A stretch of 64,000 nucleotides of DNA from Streptomyces lucensis JCM 4490 (GCF_014650035.1 NZ_BMUE01000003.1:62001-126000); one strand, 5' to 3'. Positions 1 to 10,657 are shown, counted from the stretch's first letter. The notes: a model not told the origin generated them from the sequence alone. Numbers and translations are program-made.

Positions 1-65
1 ACACCGGATCGGCGAACACCTGGATCCGGGACCTGACCAGCGGATACGACCTCGATGGAGGCTGA
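1..65 (+). CDS. C-terminal tail of a truncated upstream gene, product unknown
   Basis: An open frame with codons starting at base 3 runs in from the window edge and ends at TGA 63-65. It gives 20 residues ending in SGYDLDGG. The stop lies 6 nt before the next ATG, so the two genes are probably cotranscribed. Too little of the protein is visible to name a family. Confidence 0.45.
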   Translation, partial: TGSANTWIRDLTSGYDLDGG

Positions 66-71
66 TTCACC

Positions 72-455
72 ATGTCCGAGAACACGAACCGTTACGAGCA
101 CGCCGCCGCCCGTTACTTCGAGGCCTGGAACGCCACCGACCCCGCGGCCGTCGAGAAGGCGGTCGCCGCCGCGTGGACGGCGGACGGCACCTACACCGAC
201 CCGCTCGCCGACGTCCGCGGGCACGAGCAGATCGCGGCCGTCATCAAGGCGGCGCACGAGCAGTTCCCGGGCTTCGTGTTCCGTCCCTTCGGCGCGGTCG
301 ACGGGCACCACGACACCGCGCGCTTCGCCTGGGAGCTGGTCAACGAGGCCGACGGCTCGGCGCCGGTGGCGGGGTTCGACGTGGTGACGCTGGACCGGGA
401 GGGCCGCATCCAGCAGGTGCTCGGCTTCATCGACCGGATGCCGGCGGGCGCCTGA
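72..455 (+). CDS. NTF2-like / SnoaL-like protein
   Basis: The 127-residue protein is short and acidic. It has the alpha+beta pattern of the NTF2/SnoaL fold: an N-terminal helix (ARYFEAWNATDPAAVEKAV), then a YTDPLADVRGHEQI segment, then strands around FRPFGAVDGHHDTARFAWEL and a C-terminal VLGFIDRMP strand. The family covers polyketide cyclases, isomerases and small-molecule carriers, so the substrate cannot be predicted. The start has GGAGG at 57-61, ten bases before ATG. It follows the truncated upstream gene by 6 nt and probably shares its transcript. Confidence 0.8.
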   Translation: MSENTNRYEHAAARYFEAWNATDPAAVEKAVAAAWTADGTYTDPLADVRGHEQIAAVIKAAHEQFPGFVFRPFGAVDGHHDTARFAWELVNEADGSAPVAGFDVVTLDREGRIQQVLGFIDRMPAGA

Positions 456-565
456 CGGCACCCGCCGGTGTGGGCCGCGCGACGCGCGGTGGCCGCTCCC
501 GGCGAACGGGAAGGTCCACCGCGCGCGCCCGGCGGGACGGGCGCCGGACCCGTCCCGCCGGTGAC

Positions 566-1558
<993 letters not shown>

Positions 1559-1669
1559 CGCGACTCCAGAGGGGTTGGCGCACGGTCTACCGGTTCCACT
1601 CTTGCCCGGACGGCGTACAGCGGTCCAACAGGAGAATCGGATCGAATTGTGCGGTTAGGCTTCTCAATC

Positions 1670-2581
1670 ATGGAACTGCGTCATCTCCAGCACTTCGTCG
1701 CCGTCGCCGAGGACCAGCACTTCACCCGGGCCGCCGAGCGCCTGATGGTGTCCCAGTCGGGCCTGTCGGCGTCGATCCGGGCGCTGGAGCGGGAGCTGCG
1801 GGCGCCGCTGTTCGTGCGGACCACCCGCAGGGTGACGCTCACCGAGGCGGGGCGTGCGCTGCTGGTGGAGGCCGAGCGGATCCTGGCGCAGGTGCGCTCG
1901 GCGCACGAGGCGGTGGCGGCGGTGCAGGGCGTGCTGCGCGGCACGCTGTCGCTGGGCACCGAGCAGTGCATCGCCGGGGTGCACGTGGCACGGCTGCTGG
2001 CCGCGTTCCGCAGGCGGCACCCGGAGGTGGAGATCCGGCTGCGCCAGACCGGCTCGGGCGCGCTGGCCGAGGAGGTGGCGGCCGGCCGGCTCGACCTGGC
2101 CTTCGCCTACCGCACCCAGGCTGACACCGACCAGCTGCGCTCGGTGTCGCTGACGAGCGAGCCGATGACCGTGCTGTGCCATCCCGGTCACCGCCTGGCC
2201 GCGGGCGCCGCCGTCCTCTCCCCGGACGACCTGGCCGGCGAGGTGTTCGTCGACTTCCACCCGGACCGGGGGCCGCGCCGCACCACCGACGCGGCGTTCG
2301 CCGCGGCCGGTGTCCGGCGGACGGTCGCGCTGGAGGTCAACGACGTGCACAGCCTGCTGGACCTGGTCGACGAGAACCTGGGGGTCGCGGTCGTGCCCCG
2401 GCACTTCCGGCACAAGCGGCCCTCACTGACGGCGCTGCCGCTCCAGGCCGCGGGCGAGGCGGAGTACGAGACCATCGCCCTGCTGCCGCCGGAGCGGGCC
2501 ACCAGTCCCGCCGCCCGCGCGCTCGTCGCACTGCTCGGGACAGAGGGCCGGACGCCACCGGAGCCGTCCGGGGCCTCCTGA
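1670..2581 (+). CDS. LysR-family transcriptional regulator
   Basis: A 303-residue LysR protein. Residues 1-60 are the winged HTH (MELRHLQHFVAVAEDQHFTRAAERL, then SQSGLSASIRALERELRAPLFVR). Residues from about 90 form the periplasmic-binding-protein-like effector domain. ATG 1670 is chosen because the LysR N-terminal motif begins exactly there, although the frame stays open far upstream. It stands divergent to the aldo/keto reductase at 566-1558, which is its likely target. Effector unknown. Confidence 0.9.
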   Translation: MELRHLQHFVAVAEDQHFTRAAERLMVSQSGLSASIRALERELRAPLFVRTTRRVTLTEAGRALLVEAERILAQVRSAHEAVAAVQGVLRGTLSLGTEQCIAGVHVARLLAAFRRRHPEVEIRLRQTGSGALAEEVAAGRLDLAFAYRTQADTDQLRSVSLTSEPMTVLCHPGHRLAAGAAVLSPDDLAGEVFVDFHPDRGPRRTTDAAFAAAGVRRTVALEVNDVHSLLDLVDENLGVAVVPRHFRHKRPSLTALPLQAAGEAEYETIALLPPERATSPAARALVALLGTEGRTPPEPSGAS

Positions 2582-2623
2582 CATCCCGGCGCACGACCGC
2601 GCTCGATGCGCCATGGTGGACCC

Positions 2624-3139
2624 ATGCATGCCAAGGACATCCTCATCGACGGCTTCGGCCGCATCCGGGAAGAAGTCCATGCCGCCCTCGACGGCCTCGG
2701 ACCGGAGGAACTGGAGCGCCGCCCGGTCCCCGACGCCAACTCCGTCGCCTGGCTCGTCTGGCACCTCACCCGGGTGCAGGACGACCACGTCGCCGACGCC
2801 TTCGGCCTCGACCAGGTGTGGCTCTCCCAGGACTGGGAGAAACGCTTCGGCCTCGGGCTGCCCCGGCACGACACCGGCTACGGGCACAGCCCGGCCAAGG
2901 TCGCCAAGGTGCGGGGGGCCTCGGCGGACCTGCTGACCGGGTACCACGACGCGGTGCACGAGCAGACGCTCGGCGCCCTGCGTGCCCTGGCCGCCAAGGA
3001 CCTCGAACGGATCGTGGACGAGCGCTGGGATCCCCCGGTCACCCTGGGCGTCCGCCTGGTGAGCGTCCTGTCCGACGATCTTCAGCACGTCGGACAGGCC
3101 GCCTACCTGAGGGGTCTGCTTCAGAGCGCGGCCGCGTAA
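2624..3139 (+). CDS. DinB-family (DUF664-like) metal-binding protein
   Basis: A 171-residue four-helix-bundle protein of the DinB/MDMPI superfamily. The metal-binding His residues are recognisable in [19 protein letters not shown] and in [18 protein letters not shown] near the C-terminus. Members include mycothiol- or bacillithiol-dependent transferases, and the mycothiol branch is common in actinomycetes, but a transferase role here is inference. The start [11 protein letters not shown] is preferred over an upstream ATG at 2606. Its last 19 bp overlap the convergent adenosine deaminase gene. Confidence 0.8.
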   Translation: MHAKDILIDGFGRIREEVHAALDGLGPEELERRPVPDANSVAWLVWHLTRVQDDHVADAFGLDQVWLSQDWEKRFGLGLPRHDTGYGHSPAKVAKVRGASADLLTGYHDAVHEQTLGALRALAAKDLERIVDERWDPPVTLGVRLVSVLSDDLQHVGQAAYLRGLLQSAAA

Positions 3140-4191
3140 CCCGGCAGGACCACGTCCTCGATGAGGGCCTTGCGCTCGTCGAACGGGATGAACGCGCTCT
3201 TGAGGGCGTTCACCGTGACGGTGCGCAGGTCCTCGACCGTCCAGCCGGCCTCCTCGACCAGCAGGGACATCTCCCTCGTCATGGTCGTCCCCGACACCAG
3301 CCGGTTGTCGGTGTTGAGGGTGACCCGGAAGCCGAGGTCCTTCAGGGCCGTGATGGGGTGCTCGGCGATCGAGGTGGCGCAGCCGGTCTGCAGGTTGGAC
3401 GTGGGACACATCTCCAGGGCGACACGGCGGTCGCGCACCCAGGAGGCGAGGCGGCCGAGCTTGCCGTCGACGATGTCCTCGGTGAGGCGGACGCCGTGGC
3501 CGATGCGCTGGGCGCCGCACACCTGCAGCGCCTGGTGGATGCTGGGCAGGCCGTGCGCCTCGCCGGCGTGGATGGTGAACGGCATGCTCTCCCGGCGCAG
3601 GTGCTCGAACGCGGCCAGGTGGTCGGCGGGCGGGAAGCCGTCCTCGGCGCCGGCGATGTCGAACCCGACGACGCCCGCGTCACGGTAGGCGACCGCCAGG
3701 TCGGCGGCCTCGCGGACGCGGTCGAACATCCGCATGCCGCACAGCAGGGTGCCGACGCGGACGGGGGTGCCGGCGGCGGCCGCCTTGGCCATGCCGGCGG
3801 CGAGGCCCTCCTGGACGGTCTCCACGACCTCGGCGAGCGAGAGCCCGCCGTTCGTGTTCAGCTCGGGGGCGTAGCGCACCTCGGCGTAGACGACACCGTC
3901 GGCGGCGAGGTCGAGGACGTACTCCTCGGCGGTGCGCAGCAGGCCCTCACGGGTCTGCATGACGGCGAGGGTGTGCTCGAAGGTGGCTATGTAGCGCACC
4001 AGGTCGCCGGAGTTGGCGGCCTCGAAGTACCAGGCGGCCAGCTCGCCGGGGTCGGTGGTGGGCAGCTGGTGGCCGACCGCGGCCGCGAGTTCGACGACGG
4101 TGGCGGGGCGCAGGCCGCCGTCGAGGTGGTCGTGGAGGACGGCCTTGGGCAGCCGGCGGAGGGTCTCGGTGTCGATGCGGGGCGCGGTCAT
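3121..4191 (-). CDS. add: Adenosine deaminase
   Basis: A 356-residue zinc amidohydrolase converting adenosine to inosine in purine salvage. Metal and catalytic motifs appear in order: HDHLDGG near residue 20 (HxH), a [10 protein letters not shown] segment with the HAGE catalytic Glu, GHGVRL, and NTDN for the metal-binding Asp region. Length fits bacterial Add. It lies 36 bp downstream of the VOC gene on the same strand, so cotranscription is likely. The 3' end overlaps the DinB gene convergently by 19 bp. Confidence 0.93.
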   Translation of the reverse strand: MTAPRIDTETLRRLPKAVLHDHLDGGLRPATVVELAAAVGHQLPTTDPGELAAWYFEAANSGDLVRYIATFEHTLAVMQTREGLLRTAEEYVLDLAADGVVYAEVRYAPELNTNGGLSLAEVVETVQEGLAAGMAKAAAAGTPVRVGTLLCGMRMFDRVREAADLAVAYRDAGVVGFDIAGAEDGFPPADHLAAFEHLRRESMPFTIHAGEAHGLPSIHQALQVCGAQRIGHGVRLTEDIVDGKLGRLASWVRDRRVALEMCPTSNLQTGCATSIAEHPITALKDLGFRVTLNTDNRLVSGTTMTREMSLLVEEAGWTVEDLRTVTVNALKSAFIPFDERKALIEDVVLPGYAAAL

Positions 4192-4227
4192 GGCGGGGTC
4201 TTTCCTCGGCTGGTGGTTCTGGGGTGA

Positions 4228-4620
4228 TCAGGCGGCGGGCTGGAGCAGGTCCCAGCGGTTGCCGTACAGGTCCTGGAAGACGGCGACGGTGCCGTACGGC
4301 TCGTGGCGCGGCTGCTCCAGGAAGGTCACGCCGGCGTCGCGCATCCGGGCGTGGTCGCGGGCGAAGTCGTCGGTGTGCAGGAAGAACCCGACGCGTCCGC
4401 CGGTCTGGTCGCCGACGCGGGCCCGCTGGCCCTCGCCCTTGGCGCGGGCCAGGAGCAGCGCGGTGGCGGCCGTGCCGCCGCCGGGCTCCACGACGACCCA
4501 GCGGGAGCCGTCGGGACGCGGGGCGCCCTCGGCCAGCCGGAACCCGAGGGCCTCGGTGTAGAAGCGGATGGCCTCGTCGTAGTCGTCGACGACGAGGGTG
4601 ACCAGGGCGACGCGTCGCAT
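4228..4620 (-). CDS. VOC-superfamily (glyoxalase/bleomycin-resistance-like) protein
   Basis: A 130-residue VOC protein with two beta-alpha-beta-beta-beta units. MRRVALVTLVVDDYDEAIRF begins unit 1 and GRVGFFLHTDDFARDHARM begins unit 2. ATG 4620 matches the family N-terminus; a longer frame opens at 4677 but adds only unrelated residues. Function in the family ranges from glyoxalase to drug binding, so no substrate is proposed. It precedes add by 36 bp on the same strand. A perfect palindrome, CTGGCACGCCAG, lies 50 bp upstream of the start. Confidence 0.85.
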   Translation of the reverse strand: MRRVALVTLVVDDYDEAIRFYTEALGFRLAEGAPRPDGSRWVVVEPGGGTAATALLLARAKGEGQRARVGDQTGGRVGFFLHTDDFARDHARMRDAGVTFLEQPRHEPYGTVAVFQDLYGNRWDLLQPAA

Positions 4621-4670
4621 CGGTGCCTTCCGTGGGGAGCGGTTAGCCGGTGAGGTTATACGTAAAACTA

Positions 4671-4682
4671 CTGGCACGCCAG
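4671..4682. promoter_or_regulatory. Palindrome in the VOC-add promoter region
   Basis: CTGGCACGCCAG is a perfect 5-bp inverted repeat with a 2-base centre. It sits just upstream of a TATAAC hexamer (4656-4661, minus strand) that could be the -10 of the VOC-add transcript. A repressor operator is possible but this rests on pattern alone. Confidence 0.3.
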
Positions 4683-4792
4683 TCCCGGTCTACGCGCGTC
4701 GCCGCAGGGGGTTCCGACCGGGGGCGAACGGTGCCGTTCGCGCAGACTTGGTAAGATTGACGGTCTTGTCCCACCGAGGCTGTGACGTCGGT

Positions 4793-6094
4793 ATGAGGAA
4801 GCCTCGGGCCGGTGCCCGCCGCGCGGCCGCGGCCGTGGGGTGTGCGGCCCTGCTGGTCTCCGGCTGGGCGGCGCCCTGCGGGGCGCACGCCACGGCCCGG
4901 TTCCCCGTGCCGGCCGCACGCGCGGCGGTGGCCTTCGACCCCGCTCCCGAGGCACTCCGGCGCATCGATCCGGCCGCCCTGCGATCCGCCGTGGCGGGTG
5001 CGGCGAAGAAACTCCTGGTGCCCGGGGCGGTCGTGCTGCTGCGCACCCCGCAGGGCACCTTCCGGGTGACCGTCGGCACCACCGAACGGGCCAGGACAGT
5101 GCCGCCCACGACGGACGATCACTTCCGCATCGCCTCGAACACCAAGACGATGACCGGGGCGCTGATCCTCCTGCTCGCCCAGGACGGCAGACTCCGGCTG
5201 AGCGACCCGGTGTCCGCCTACGTCCCAGGAGTGCCGGGCGGCGCGCACATCACGCTCGCCGAACTGCTGAAGATGCGCAGCGGGCTGTACGACTACACCT
5301 CCGCACCGGAACTCGCGGCCTCCCTGGACGCACGTCCGCGCGCGGCGCGCACCCCGCGCGAGATGCTCGGCATCGCCTTCCGGCGCCCGCCGGACTTCGC
5401 GCCCGGCACGGCGTACGAGTAATGCAACACCAACTACACGTTGCTGGGCCTCGTCGCCGAGAAGGCCGGCGGCCGCCCCCTGGCCGAGCAGTTCCGGGAC
5501 CGGCTGTCCGCCCCACTCGGCCTGACGGGGACGTCGTTGCCCGGCGCCCACGACACCAGCCTGCCGGCCCCTTGGTCACACGGTTACATGTACGGCGGCA
5601 CGGCCTACGCGCTGGCCGACAAGGACTACCCGGCCGACGTGCGGGCCGCGGCCCGGTCCGGACGGCTCCGGCCGGTGGACTACACCCATCAGAACCCCTC
5701 CTACGCGACCGCCGCGGGCGGCGCCGTCTCCACGGCGGACGACCTGGCCGTCTGGATCCGGGCGCTGGTGACGGGCAAGGTCCTCGGCGCCGCCTTCCAG
5801 CGGCAGCTGCTGCACAGCCCGCAGGCCCAGGACCCGGCGGCACCCGACGGGCAGAAGTACGGGTACGGGATCGCCCACCAGCGCTTCGGCCGAAACGCGG
5901 CGATGTACTACCACGGCGGTGAACTCCCCGGCTACAACTCCTTCATCGGCCACGACCCGGACAACGACGTCACGCTGGTGATCTGGACGAACCTGACCCT
6001 GTCGCCCGACGGCCGGACCACGGCCAACGCCCTGCTGCCCACCGTCCTCGACCAGGTCTACGCCGGTCTCCGACTGCCCACCGGCACGGGCTGA
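4793..6094 (+). pseudogene. Secreted serine hydrolase (DD-peptidase / class C beta-lactamase family) with TAA at the catalytic Tyr codon
   Basis: One reading frame covers 434 codons but has an in-frame TAA at 5420-5422 (codon 210). The first part has a signal peptide (MRKPRAGARR then an Ala/Leu-rich core) and the SxxK nucleophile motif SNTK (Ser115, Lys118). The second part continues in frame with CNTNYTLLGLVAEKAGG and ends with the third active-site motif in YYHGGELPGY. By alignment with DD-peptidase motifs such as YSN, the TAA occupies the catalytic Tyr of the Y-x-N box, reading AYE-stop-CNTNY. A single base change, TAA to TAC or TAT, would restore a complete enzyme. Everything else looks intact, so this is a very recent nonsense mutation, a sequencing error or readthrough. 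Confidence 0.8.
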
Positions 6095-6101
6095 GGATCC
6101 G

Positions 6102-7010
6102 TCAGGCCGTGCGCGTGCGCGCCGAATCCAGCCGCGCTAGCTCCTCGCCGGTGAGCCGGAGGGTGCCCGCGGCGATGTTCTCCTCCAGGTGGCCGGGGTC
6201 GCCGGTGCCGGGGATGGCGAGGACGTGCGGACCCTGGTGCAGCGTCCAGGCGATACGGACCTGCGCGGGGCTCACCCCGTGCGCGCGGGCCACGGCGAGC
6301 ACCTCCTCCTCCTGGCGCACCTCGGAGGCGCCGCGTTCGCCGCCCTGCCCGGCGACGGCGTAGTAGGGCACGAAGGCGATGCCCCGTTCCCCGCACAGGC
6401 GCAGCAGTTCCGCGCCCTCCGGGTACGGGCCGTCGAGTCCGTACCGGTTCTGCACCGCCACCACCGGTGCGATCTCCAGCGCCTCGGCCAGGTGCCGGGG
6501 CTCCACGGCCGAGATGCCGAGGTGCCTCACCAGCCCCGCCCGGCGCAGCTCGGCGAGCGCGCCGAAGTGTTCGGCGATGGAGTCCTGGCCCATCCGGCGC
6601 AGGTGGACGACGTCGAGGTGGTCCCGTCCGAGCTGGCGCAGGTTCTCCTCGACGTGGCCGCGCAGCTCGTCGGGGCGGGCCGAGGTGCCCCACTCGCCGC
6701 GGTGGTCGCGGTAGGGGCCCACCTTGGCGGCTATGACCAGGTCGTCGGCGTACGGGGACAGGGCGGTGTTGATCAGCTCGTTGGCGGAGCGCAGCGAGGA
6801 GAAGTAGAAGGCGGCGGTGTCGATGTGGTTCACGCCCAGCTCGACGGCCCGGCGCAGGACGGCGATCGAGCGGGCCCGGTCGCTCGGGACGCCGAGGTGG
6901 AACGCGGCGCTGCCCGTCAGCCGCATCGCGCCGAAGCCGAGGCGGTGGACGGGCAGGTCGCCGAGCGGGAAGGTGCCGGAGGACTCCGCGGTGATCGTTT
7001 CAGCGGTCAT
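6102..7010 (-). CDS. Aldo/keto reductase (oxidoreductase of the IolS/YajO-like branch)
   Basis: A 302-residue aldo/keto reductase. The N-terminal strand is LPVHRLGFGAMRLTG. The tetrad is Asp and Tyr in HIDTAAFYFSS, Lys in VIAAKVGPY and His in LDVVHLRRMG. The C-terminal NADPH-binding piece is VLAIPGTGDPGHLEENIAAG. ATG 7010 is chosen for the family N-terminus; an alternative ATG 18 nt upstream adds MCETPP. It is convergent with the serine hydrolase (8-bp gap) and lies 38 bp downstream of the aldehyde dehydrogenase on the same strand, so the two may form one aldehyde-handling operon. Confidence 0.87.
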   Translation of the reverse strand: MTAETITAESSGTFPLGDLPVHRLGFGAMRLTGSAAFHLGVPSDRARSIAVLRRAVELGVNHIDTAAFYFSSLRSANELINTALSPYADDLVIAAKVGPYRDHRGEWGTSARPDELRGHVEENLRQLGRDHLDVVHLRRMGQDSIAEHFGALAELRRAGLVRHLGISAVEPRHLAEALEIAPVVAVQNRYGLDGPYPEGAELLRLCGERGIAFVPYYAVAGQGGERGASEVRQEEEVLAVARAHGVSPAQVRIAWTLHQGPHVLAIPGTGDPGHLEENIAAGTLRLTGEELARLDSARTRTA

Positions 7011-7048
7011 CGGCGGAGTCTCGCACATCCCTTGTCGCGCAGGCGGGT

Positions 7049-8371
7049 TCAGCCGAGCGGCTTGGCCAGGACGGCCTTGCGGTGGCTGAAGGTCTCGATG
7101 GAGTAGCGGCCGTGGTAGCTGCCGGTGCCGCTCTCCCCCACGCCTCCGAACGGCAGGTCGGAGACGGTGAGGTGAGCGAGCGGCAGGCCGTGGCCGAGGC
7201 CGCCGGAGGAGGTCTCGGCGGCGATGCGCGCCCGGGTCGCGTCGGACTCGCTGAACACGTACAGCGCGAGCGGCTTGTCGCGGTCGTTGATGAATTCGAT
7301 CGCCTCGTCCAGGCCGGACACGGTGACGATGGGCAGGACGGGACCGAAGATCTCCTCCCGCATGACGGGCGATCCGGGGTCCACGTCCGCGAGGACGGTG
7401 GGCGCGATGTACCTGCTCGCGCGGTCGCTCTCGCCGCCGACCGCCACCCGTCCGGAGCCCAGCAGGCCGGACAGCCGGTCGAAGTGCCGCTCGTTGACGA
7501 TCCGGCCGTACTCGGGCGAGGCCGCCGGGTCGGTGCCGAACAGTGCCCGGACCGAGCGGACCAGCGCGGCTTCCAGGGCGGCGGCGGTGCCGGGGTCGGT
7601 GAGGACGTAGTCGGGCGCCACGCAGGTCTGGCCGGCGTTGAGGAACTTGCCGCGCGCCAGCCGGTCGGCGACCACGTCGAGGTCGGTGCCGCGGTCGACG
7701 AACACCGGTGACTTGCCGCCCAGTTCGAGGGTGACCGGGGTGAGGTGCTCGGCGGCGGCGCGCATCACGACACGGCCGACGGTGCCGTTGCCGGTGTAGA
7801 AGATGTGGTCGAAGCGCTCGGCCAGCAGGGCCGTGGTCTCCGGGACGCCGCCCTCCACCACGGCGACCGCGTCGGTGTCGAGGTAGGCCGGGATCAGTCC
7901 GGCGAGCGCGGCCGAGGTGGCCGGGGCGAGTTCGCTCGGCTTGGCGACGACCGCGTTGCCGGAGGCGAGCGCGCCGACCATGGGGGCGAGCAGGAGCTGT
8001 GCCGGGTAGTTCCAGGGGGCGATCACGAGGACCACGCCGAGCGGGTCGTACTGCGTCCAGGCCGTGGCGTCGGCGCCGAGGTGGGCCGGCACCGGGGCGG
8101 GCTCGGGGCGCAGCCACTCGTCCAGGTGGGCGAGGGTGTGGTCGATCTCGCGGACGGTGAAGTCGATCTCGGTGCGGTAGGCCTCGGTACCGCTCTTGCC
8201 CAGGTCGGCGCGGAGCGCCGCGGCGAGGTCGGCGCCGCGTTCCGTGAGCATCGCGCGCAGGCGGCGCAGCTGGCCGGTGCGCCACTCGACGGGCTTGGTG
8301 CGGCCACCGCGGAAGGTGGCGCGCAGCCGGGCCACGAGGTCGGCGGGCTGCTCGGTGGAGGAGTGGGTCAC
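7049..8371 (-). CDS. Aldehyde dehydrogenase, class 3-like (NAD(P)-dependent)
   Basis: A 440-residue aldehyde dehydrogenase of the short class-3/coniferyl-aldehyde branch. The N-terminus [22 protein letters not shown] matches that branch. The cofactor loop is [29 protein letters not shown], seen in parts. The catalytic Glu lies in [11 protein letters not shown] and the nucleophile Cys in [13 protein letters not shown]. The C-terminal motif [15 protein letters not shown] is the usual class-3 ending. It oxidises aliphatic or aromatic aldehydes to acids; the actual substrate is unknown. It precedes an aldo/keto reductase by 38 bp on the same strand. Confidence 0.9.
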   Translation of the reverse strand: MTHSSTEQPADLVARLRATFRGGRTKPVEWRTGQLRRLRAMLTERGADLAAALRADLGKSGTEAYRTEIDFTVREIDHTLAHLDEWLRPEPAPVPAHLGADATAWTQYDPLGVVLVIAPWNYPAQLLLAPMVGALASGNAVVAKPSELAPATSAALAGLIPAYLDTDAVAVVEGGVPETTALLAERFDHIFYTGNGTVGRVVMRAAAEHLTPVTLELGGKSPVFVDRGTDLDVVADRLARGKFLNAGQTCVAPDYVLTDPGTAAALEAALVRSVRALFGTDPAASPEYGRIVNERHFDRLSGLLGSGRVAVGGESDRASRYIAPTVLADVDPGSPVMREEIFGPVLPIVTVSGLDEAIEFINDRDKPLALYVFSESDATRARIAAETSSGGLGHGLPLAHLTVSDLPFGGVGESGTGSYHGRYSIETFSHRKAVLAKPLG

Positions 8372-8529
8372 GGGTGCCTCGCTGGGTCGTGCACGGGCCG
8401 GACGGGCCCGGGCGGAGGATCAGGCGGTCGGATGTATATACCAACCTTTCAGCTCCTGAAGTTCATTCCGGCACCGTTCGGTGACGCGGATCACCTCGCC
8501 CGGGGGCCGTCGCACGCCGGCGGCACGGC

Positions 8530-8706
8530 TCAGGGGCGACCCTCCTCGTCACCCGCCTCGACAACGACCAGGAAGGCGTCGGACCTCAGGTCCATCACCA
8601 CGGTCGCGTGTTCGCCCTCGGCCCGGCGCGCCGCCGCGTACTCCTCCGCCGGCCACGATCCGCGCGGAGCCCCGGCGGGGAACCGCTCCAGCACCTTCGC
8701 ACTCAT
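8530..8706 (-). CDS. Small conserved-type hypothetical protein, 58 residues
   Basis: A short frame starting at ATG 8706 encodes MSAKVLERFPAGAPRGSW followed by PAEEYAAARRAEGEHATVVM and ending VEAGDEEGRP. A GGAGGTGA ribosome site lies upstream with a rather long spacing of about 12 nt. The composition (acidic helix, then a hydrophobic DAFLVVVE strand) looks like a real small soluble protein rather than a shadow frame. I do not recognise a function. It lies 158 bp upstream of the aldehyde dehydrogenase. Confidence 0.65.
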   Translation of the reverse strand: MSAKVLERFPAGAPRGSWPAEEYAAARRAEGEHATVVMDLRSDAFLVVVEAGDEEGRP

Positions 8707-8821
8707 GACGGCCGGTCACCTCCAGCGTTCACCGTTTCGCACGGAATGTGCGTCCTGTACGTCGTCGGTTGCCCCGGATCGCAACGGACATGTCATCGCC
8801 GCCCGCCCAGGGCCGCCCGCG

Positions 8822-9817
8822 TCAGCGCGGAGCGCCGGGCGGCGCGGCTCCGTAGGCGGCCGCCAGGGTGTCGAGGGCGTCGGCCAGCCCCGCCGGGCGG
8901 AGCATGCCCTGGGCGGGCCGGCCGGACCAGCCGGGGCCGCCGAGCATCGTCAGCGGGTGCCTGCGGGCGCCCGTGACTCCCCACTCCATGGCGGCGACGT
9001 ACTCGGCCAGCGGCCGGCTCGCGGTGGAGCGGGCCTGCGCCCACAGCACCACCGCGGCCGGGCCCAGGCGCCGCACCGCCGCCACGAGCGCCTCCGCCGG
9101 CACCGCGGCGCCGAACATCCGCGTCGGGACGCCGAGGTGACTCAGCGCGGCGTTGAGCGCTTCCAGCGGGAGGGTGTGCTGCTCCCCCGGGACGCACGCC
9201 AGGACCACCGGCCCGGCGCCCTCGGGGGCGGCCGGTGGCGCCGCGGGCCGCTGCCGCGTGTGCCGGCGCAACGTGGTGGACACCTGCCAGGACAGCAGGT
9301 GCTCGACCTCGACGTAGCGGTCCCCCGAGGAGGCCCACCGGCGGCCCACGGCGTGCAGCGTCGGGACCATCACCTCCTGCCAGGCGGCGACCACGCCGTA
9401 GCTGGTGACGGCGGCGTCCAGTCGCTCCCCGACGGCTCCGGCGTCCAGCCGGACGGCCGCCCGGGCCAGCCCCCGGCCCTCCTGCCGGGCATCGCCGGAG
9501 GGCGGCGGGCCGGCCTCGGGGCCCGGTGCGTCCGCCGGGCGCCGGGTTTCGAGGTACGGCCGTTCCTTCGCGGCCCGGGCGGCCTCGGCGGGCGGGACGC
9601 CGGACGCGGTCAGCCGGCACATCGTCTCCAGCATCGCCACGTCGTCGGCCGTCCAGCGCCGGTGCCGGCCGTCGGTGCGGGCGGCGGGTCCGATGCCGTA
9701 GCGGCGGTCCCAGGACCGCAGGGTGGTGGGCGAGACGCCCAGCCGGCGGGCCAGCGCGCCGGTCGTGAGCCTCGGCTCCCCGCTCTCCGGCGCGTGCGCG
9801 GTTCCGGACGTGTCCAT
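8822..9817 (-). CDS. MerR-family regulator with C-terminal B12-binding domain (LitR/CarH type)
   Basis: A 331-residue protein. Residues 15-85 form a MerR DNA-binding domain (LTTGALARRLGVSPTTLRSW, then DRRYGIGP). Residues 115-185 are a four-helix cap with Trp161 followed by Glu172-His173, resembling the W-x-EH motif of light sensors CarH/LitR. Residues 200-325 are a cobalamin-binding Rossmann-like fold, and GEQH (Glu212, His214) takes the place of the ExH adenosylcobalamin ligand motif. Known relatives bind DNA with adenosylcobalamin in the dark and release on illumination. It stands divergent to an ECF sigma gene and next to a five-gene lipid operon, its likely regulon. Confidence 0.87.
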   Translation of the reverse strand: MDTSGTAHAPESGEPRLTTGALARRLGVSPTTLRSWDRRYGIGPAARTDGRHRRWTADDVAMLETMCRLTASGVPPAEAARAAKERPYLETRRPADAPGPEAGPPPSGDARQEGRGLARAAVRLDAGAVGERLDAAVTSYGVVAAWQEVMVPTLHAVGRRWASSGDRYVEVEHLLSWQVSTTLRRHTRQRPAAPPAAPEGAGPVVLACVPGEQHTLPLEALNAALSHLGVPTRMFGAAVPAEALVAAVRRLGPAAVVLWAQARSTASRPLAEYVAAMEWGVTGARRHPLTMLGGPGWSGRPAQGMLRPAGLADALDTLAAAYGAAPPGAPR

Positions 9818-9826
9818 GGGACGACT

Positions 9827-9840
9827 ATACGGTGCGGTAT
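9827..9840. promoter_or_regulatory. Imperfect inverted repeat in the merR-ECF divergent promoter region
   Basis: ATACGGTGCGGTAT has ATAC and GTAT ends and matches its own complement at 10 of 14 bases. It starts 9 bp upstream of the B12-MerR start codon, where an autorepressor would bind. It is a candidate operator only. Confidence 0.3.
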
Positions 9841-10056
9841 CGATGCGCCTCGTCTGATAGGCGTCCCGGTCCTGCCATGCCGGCGGGCCATCACGGCAAC
9901 CGTGCCGCCGTCCGGCACGTCTCAGCGGCGGTGCACCCGAACGCTGCGGAAACGGTGCCGATGCCGGCCGGTCCGGCGATCTTCCACCGCCGTCCGTCCT
10001 CGGGAAGAGTCGGGCCCGTCGACGCCCGCCTCCAACGCCTGCTGAAGGAACTCCCC

Positions 10057-10641
10057 GTGAAACAAGCGCTGTTCACCGGTACGATCCCGTCCTCGCGCAC
10101 GAGTCTGGAGGAACTGACGTACCGCGTCGCCTCGGGTGACCACCTGGCCTTCGCCGCGCTCTACGACACCGTGGCCGGCCCCGTACTGGGCGTGGTGCGC
10201 GGCGTGCTGCGGGACCGGGCGCAGTCCGAGGAGGTGGCGCAGGAGGTGCTCCTGGAGGTGTGGCGCACGGCCCCCAGGTACCGCCGCGACCGCGGCACGG
10301 CCATGAACTGGATACTCACCCTCGCCCACCGCCGGGCGGTGGACCGGGTCCGCTCGGCGGAGGCGGCCGCGGTCCGTGAGCACAGGGCGGCCCTGCTGGA
10401 CCACACACCCGCGTACGACGAGGTCACCGAGCGGATCGAGGCCTACCTGGAACAGGAGCAGGTGAGACGGTGCCTGCGCACCCTGACCCAGGTCCAGCAG
10501 CAGGCCCTCGGCCTCGCCTACTACCGCGGGCTGACCTACCGGCAGGTGGCCGAGGCCCTCGCGCTTCCGCTCGGCACGGTGAAGACGAGACTGCGCGACG
10601 GTCTCGTACGGCTGCGCGACTGCCTGGGCGCGACCGCGTGA
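10057..10641 (+). CDS. ECF RNA polymerase sigma factor (SigK/LitS-like)
   Basis: A 194-residue ECF sigma factor. Region 2 spans VASGDHLAFAALYDTVAGPV to TAMNWILTLAHRRAVDRVRS, with the QEVLLEVWRTAPRY core that recognises the -10 element. Region 4 spans RRCLRTLTQVQQQALGLAYY to LPLGTVKTRLRDGLVRLRD. GTG 10057 is chosen because AAGGA lies about 8 nt upstream; the open frame extends to 9832 but is Pro-rich and unlike the family. It is divergent to the B12-MerR gene. No anti-sigma gene is adjacent, so control is probably transcriptional through the MerR protein. Confidence 0.88.
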   Translation: MKQALFTGTIPSSRTSLEELTYRVASGDHLAFAALYDTVAGPVLGVVRGVLRDRAQSEEVAQEVLLEVWRTAPRYRRDRGTAMNWILTLAHRRAVDRVRSAEAAAVREHRAALLDHTPAYDEVTERIEAYLEQEQVRRCLRTLTQVQQQALGLAYYRGLTYRQVAEALALPLGTVKTRLRDGLVRLRDCLGATA

Positions 10642-10657
10642 CCCCGGCGCCGCCCCG

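Noticed and set aside
2176..4227. A plus-strand open frame of 683 codons over LysR, DinB and add
   Set aside because: It has no recognisable domain and is antisense or out of frame to three clear genes.
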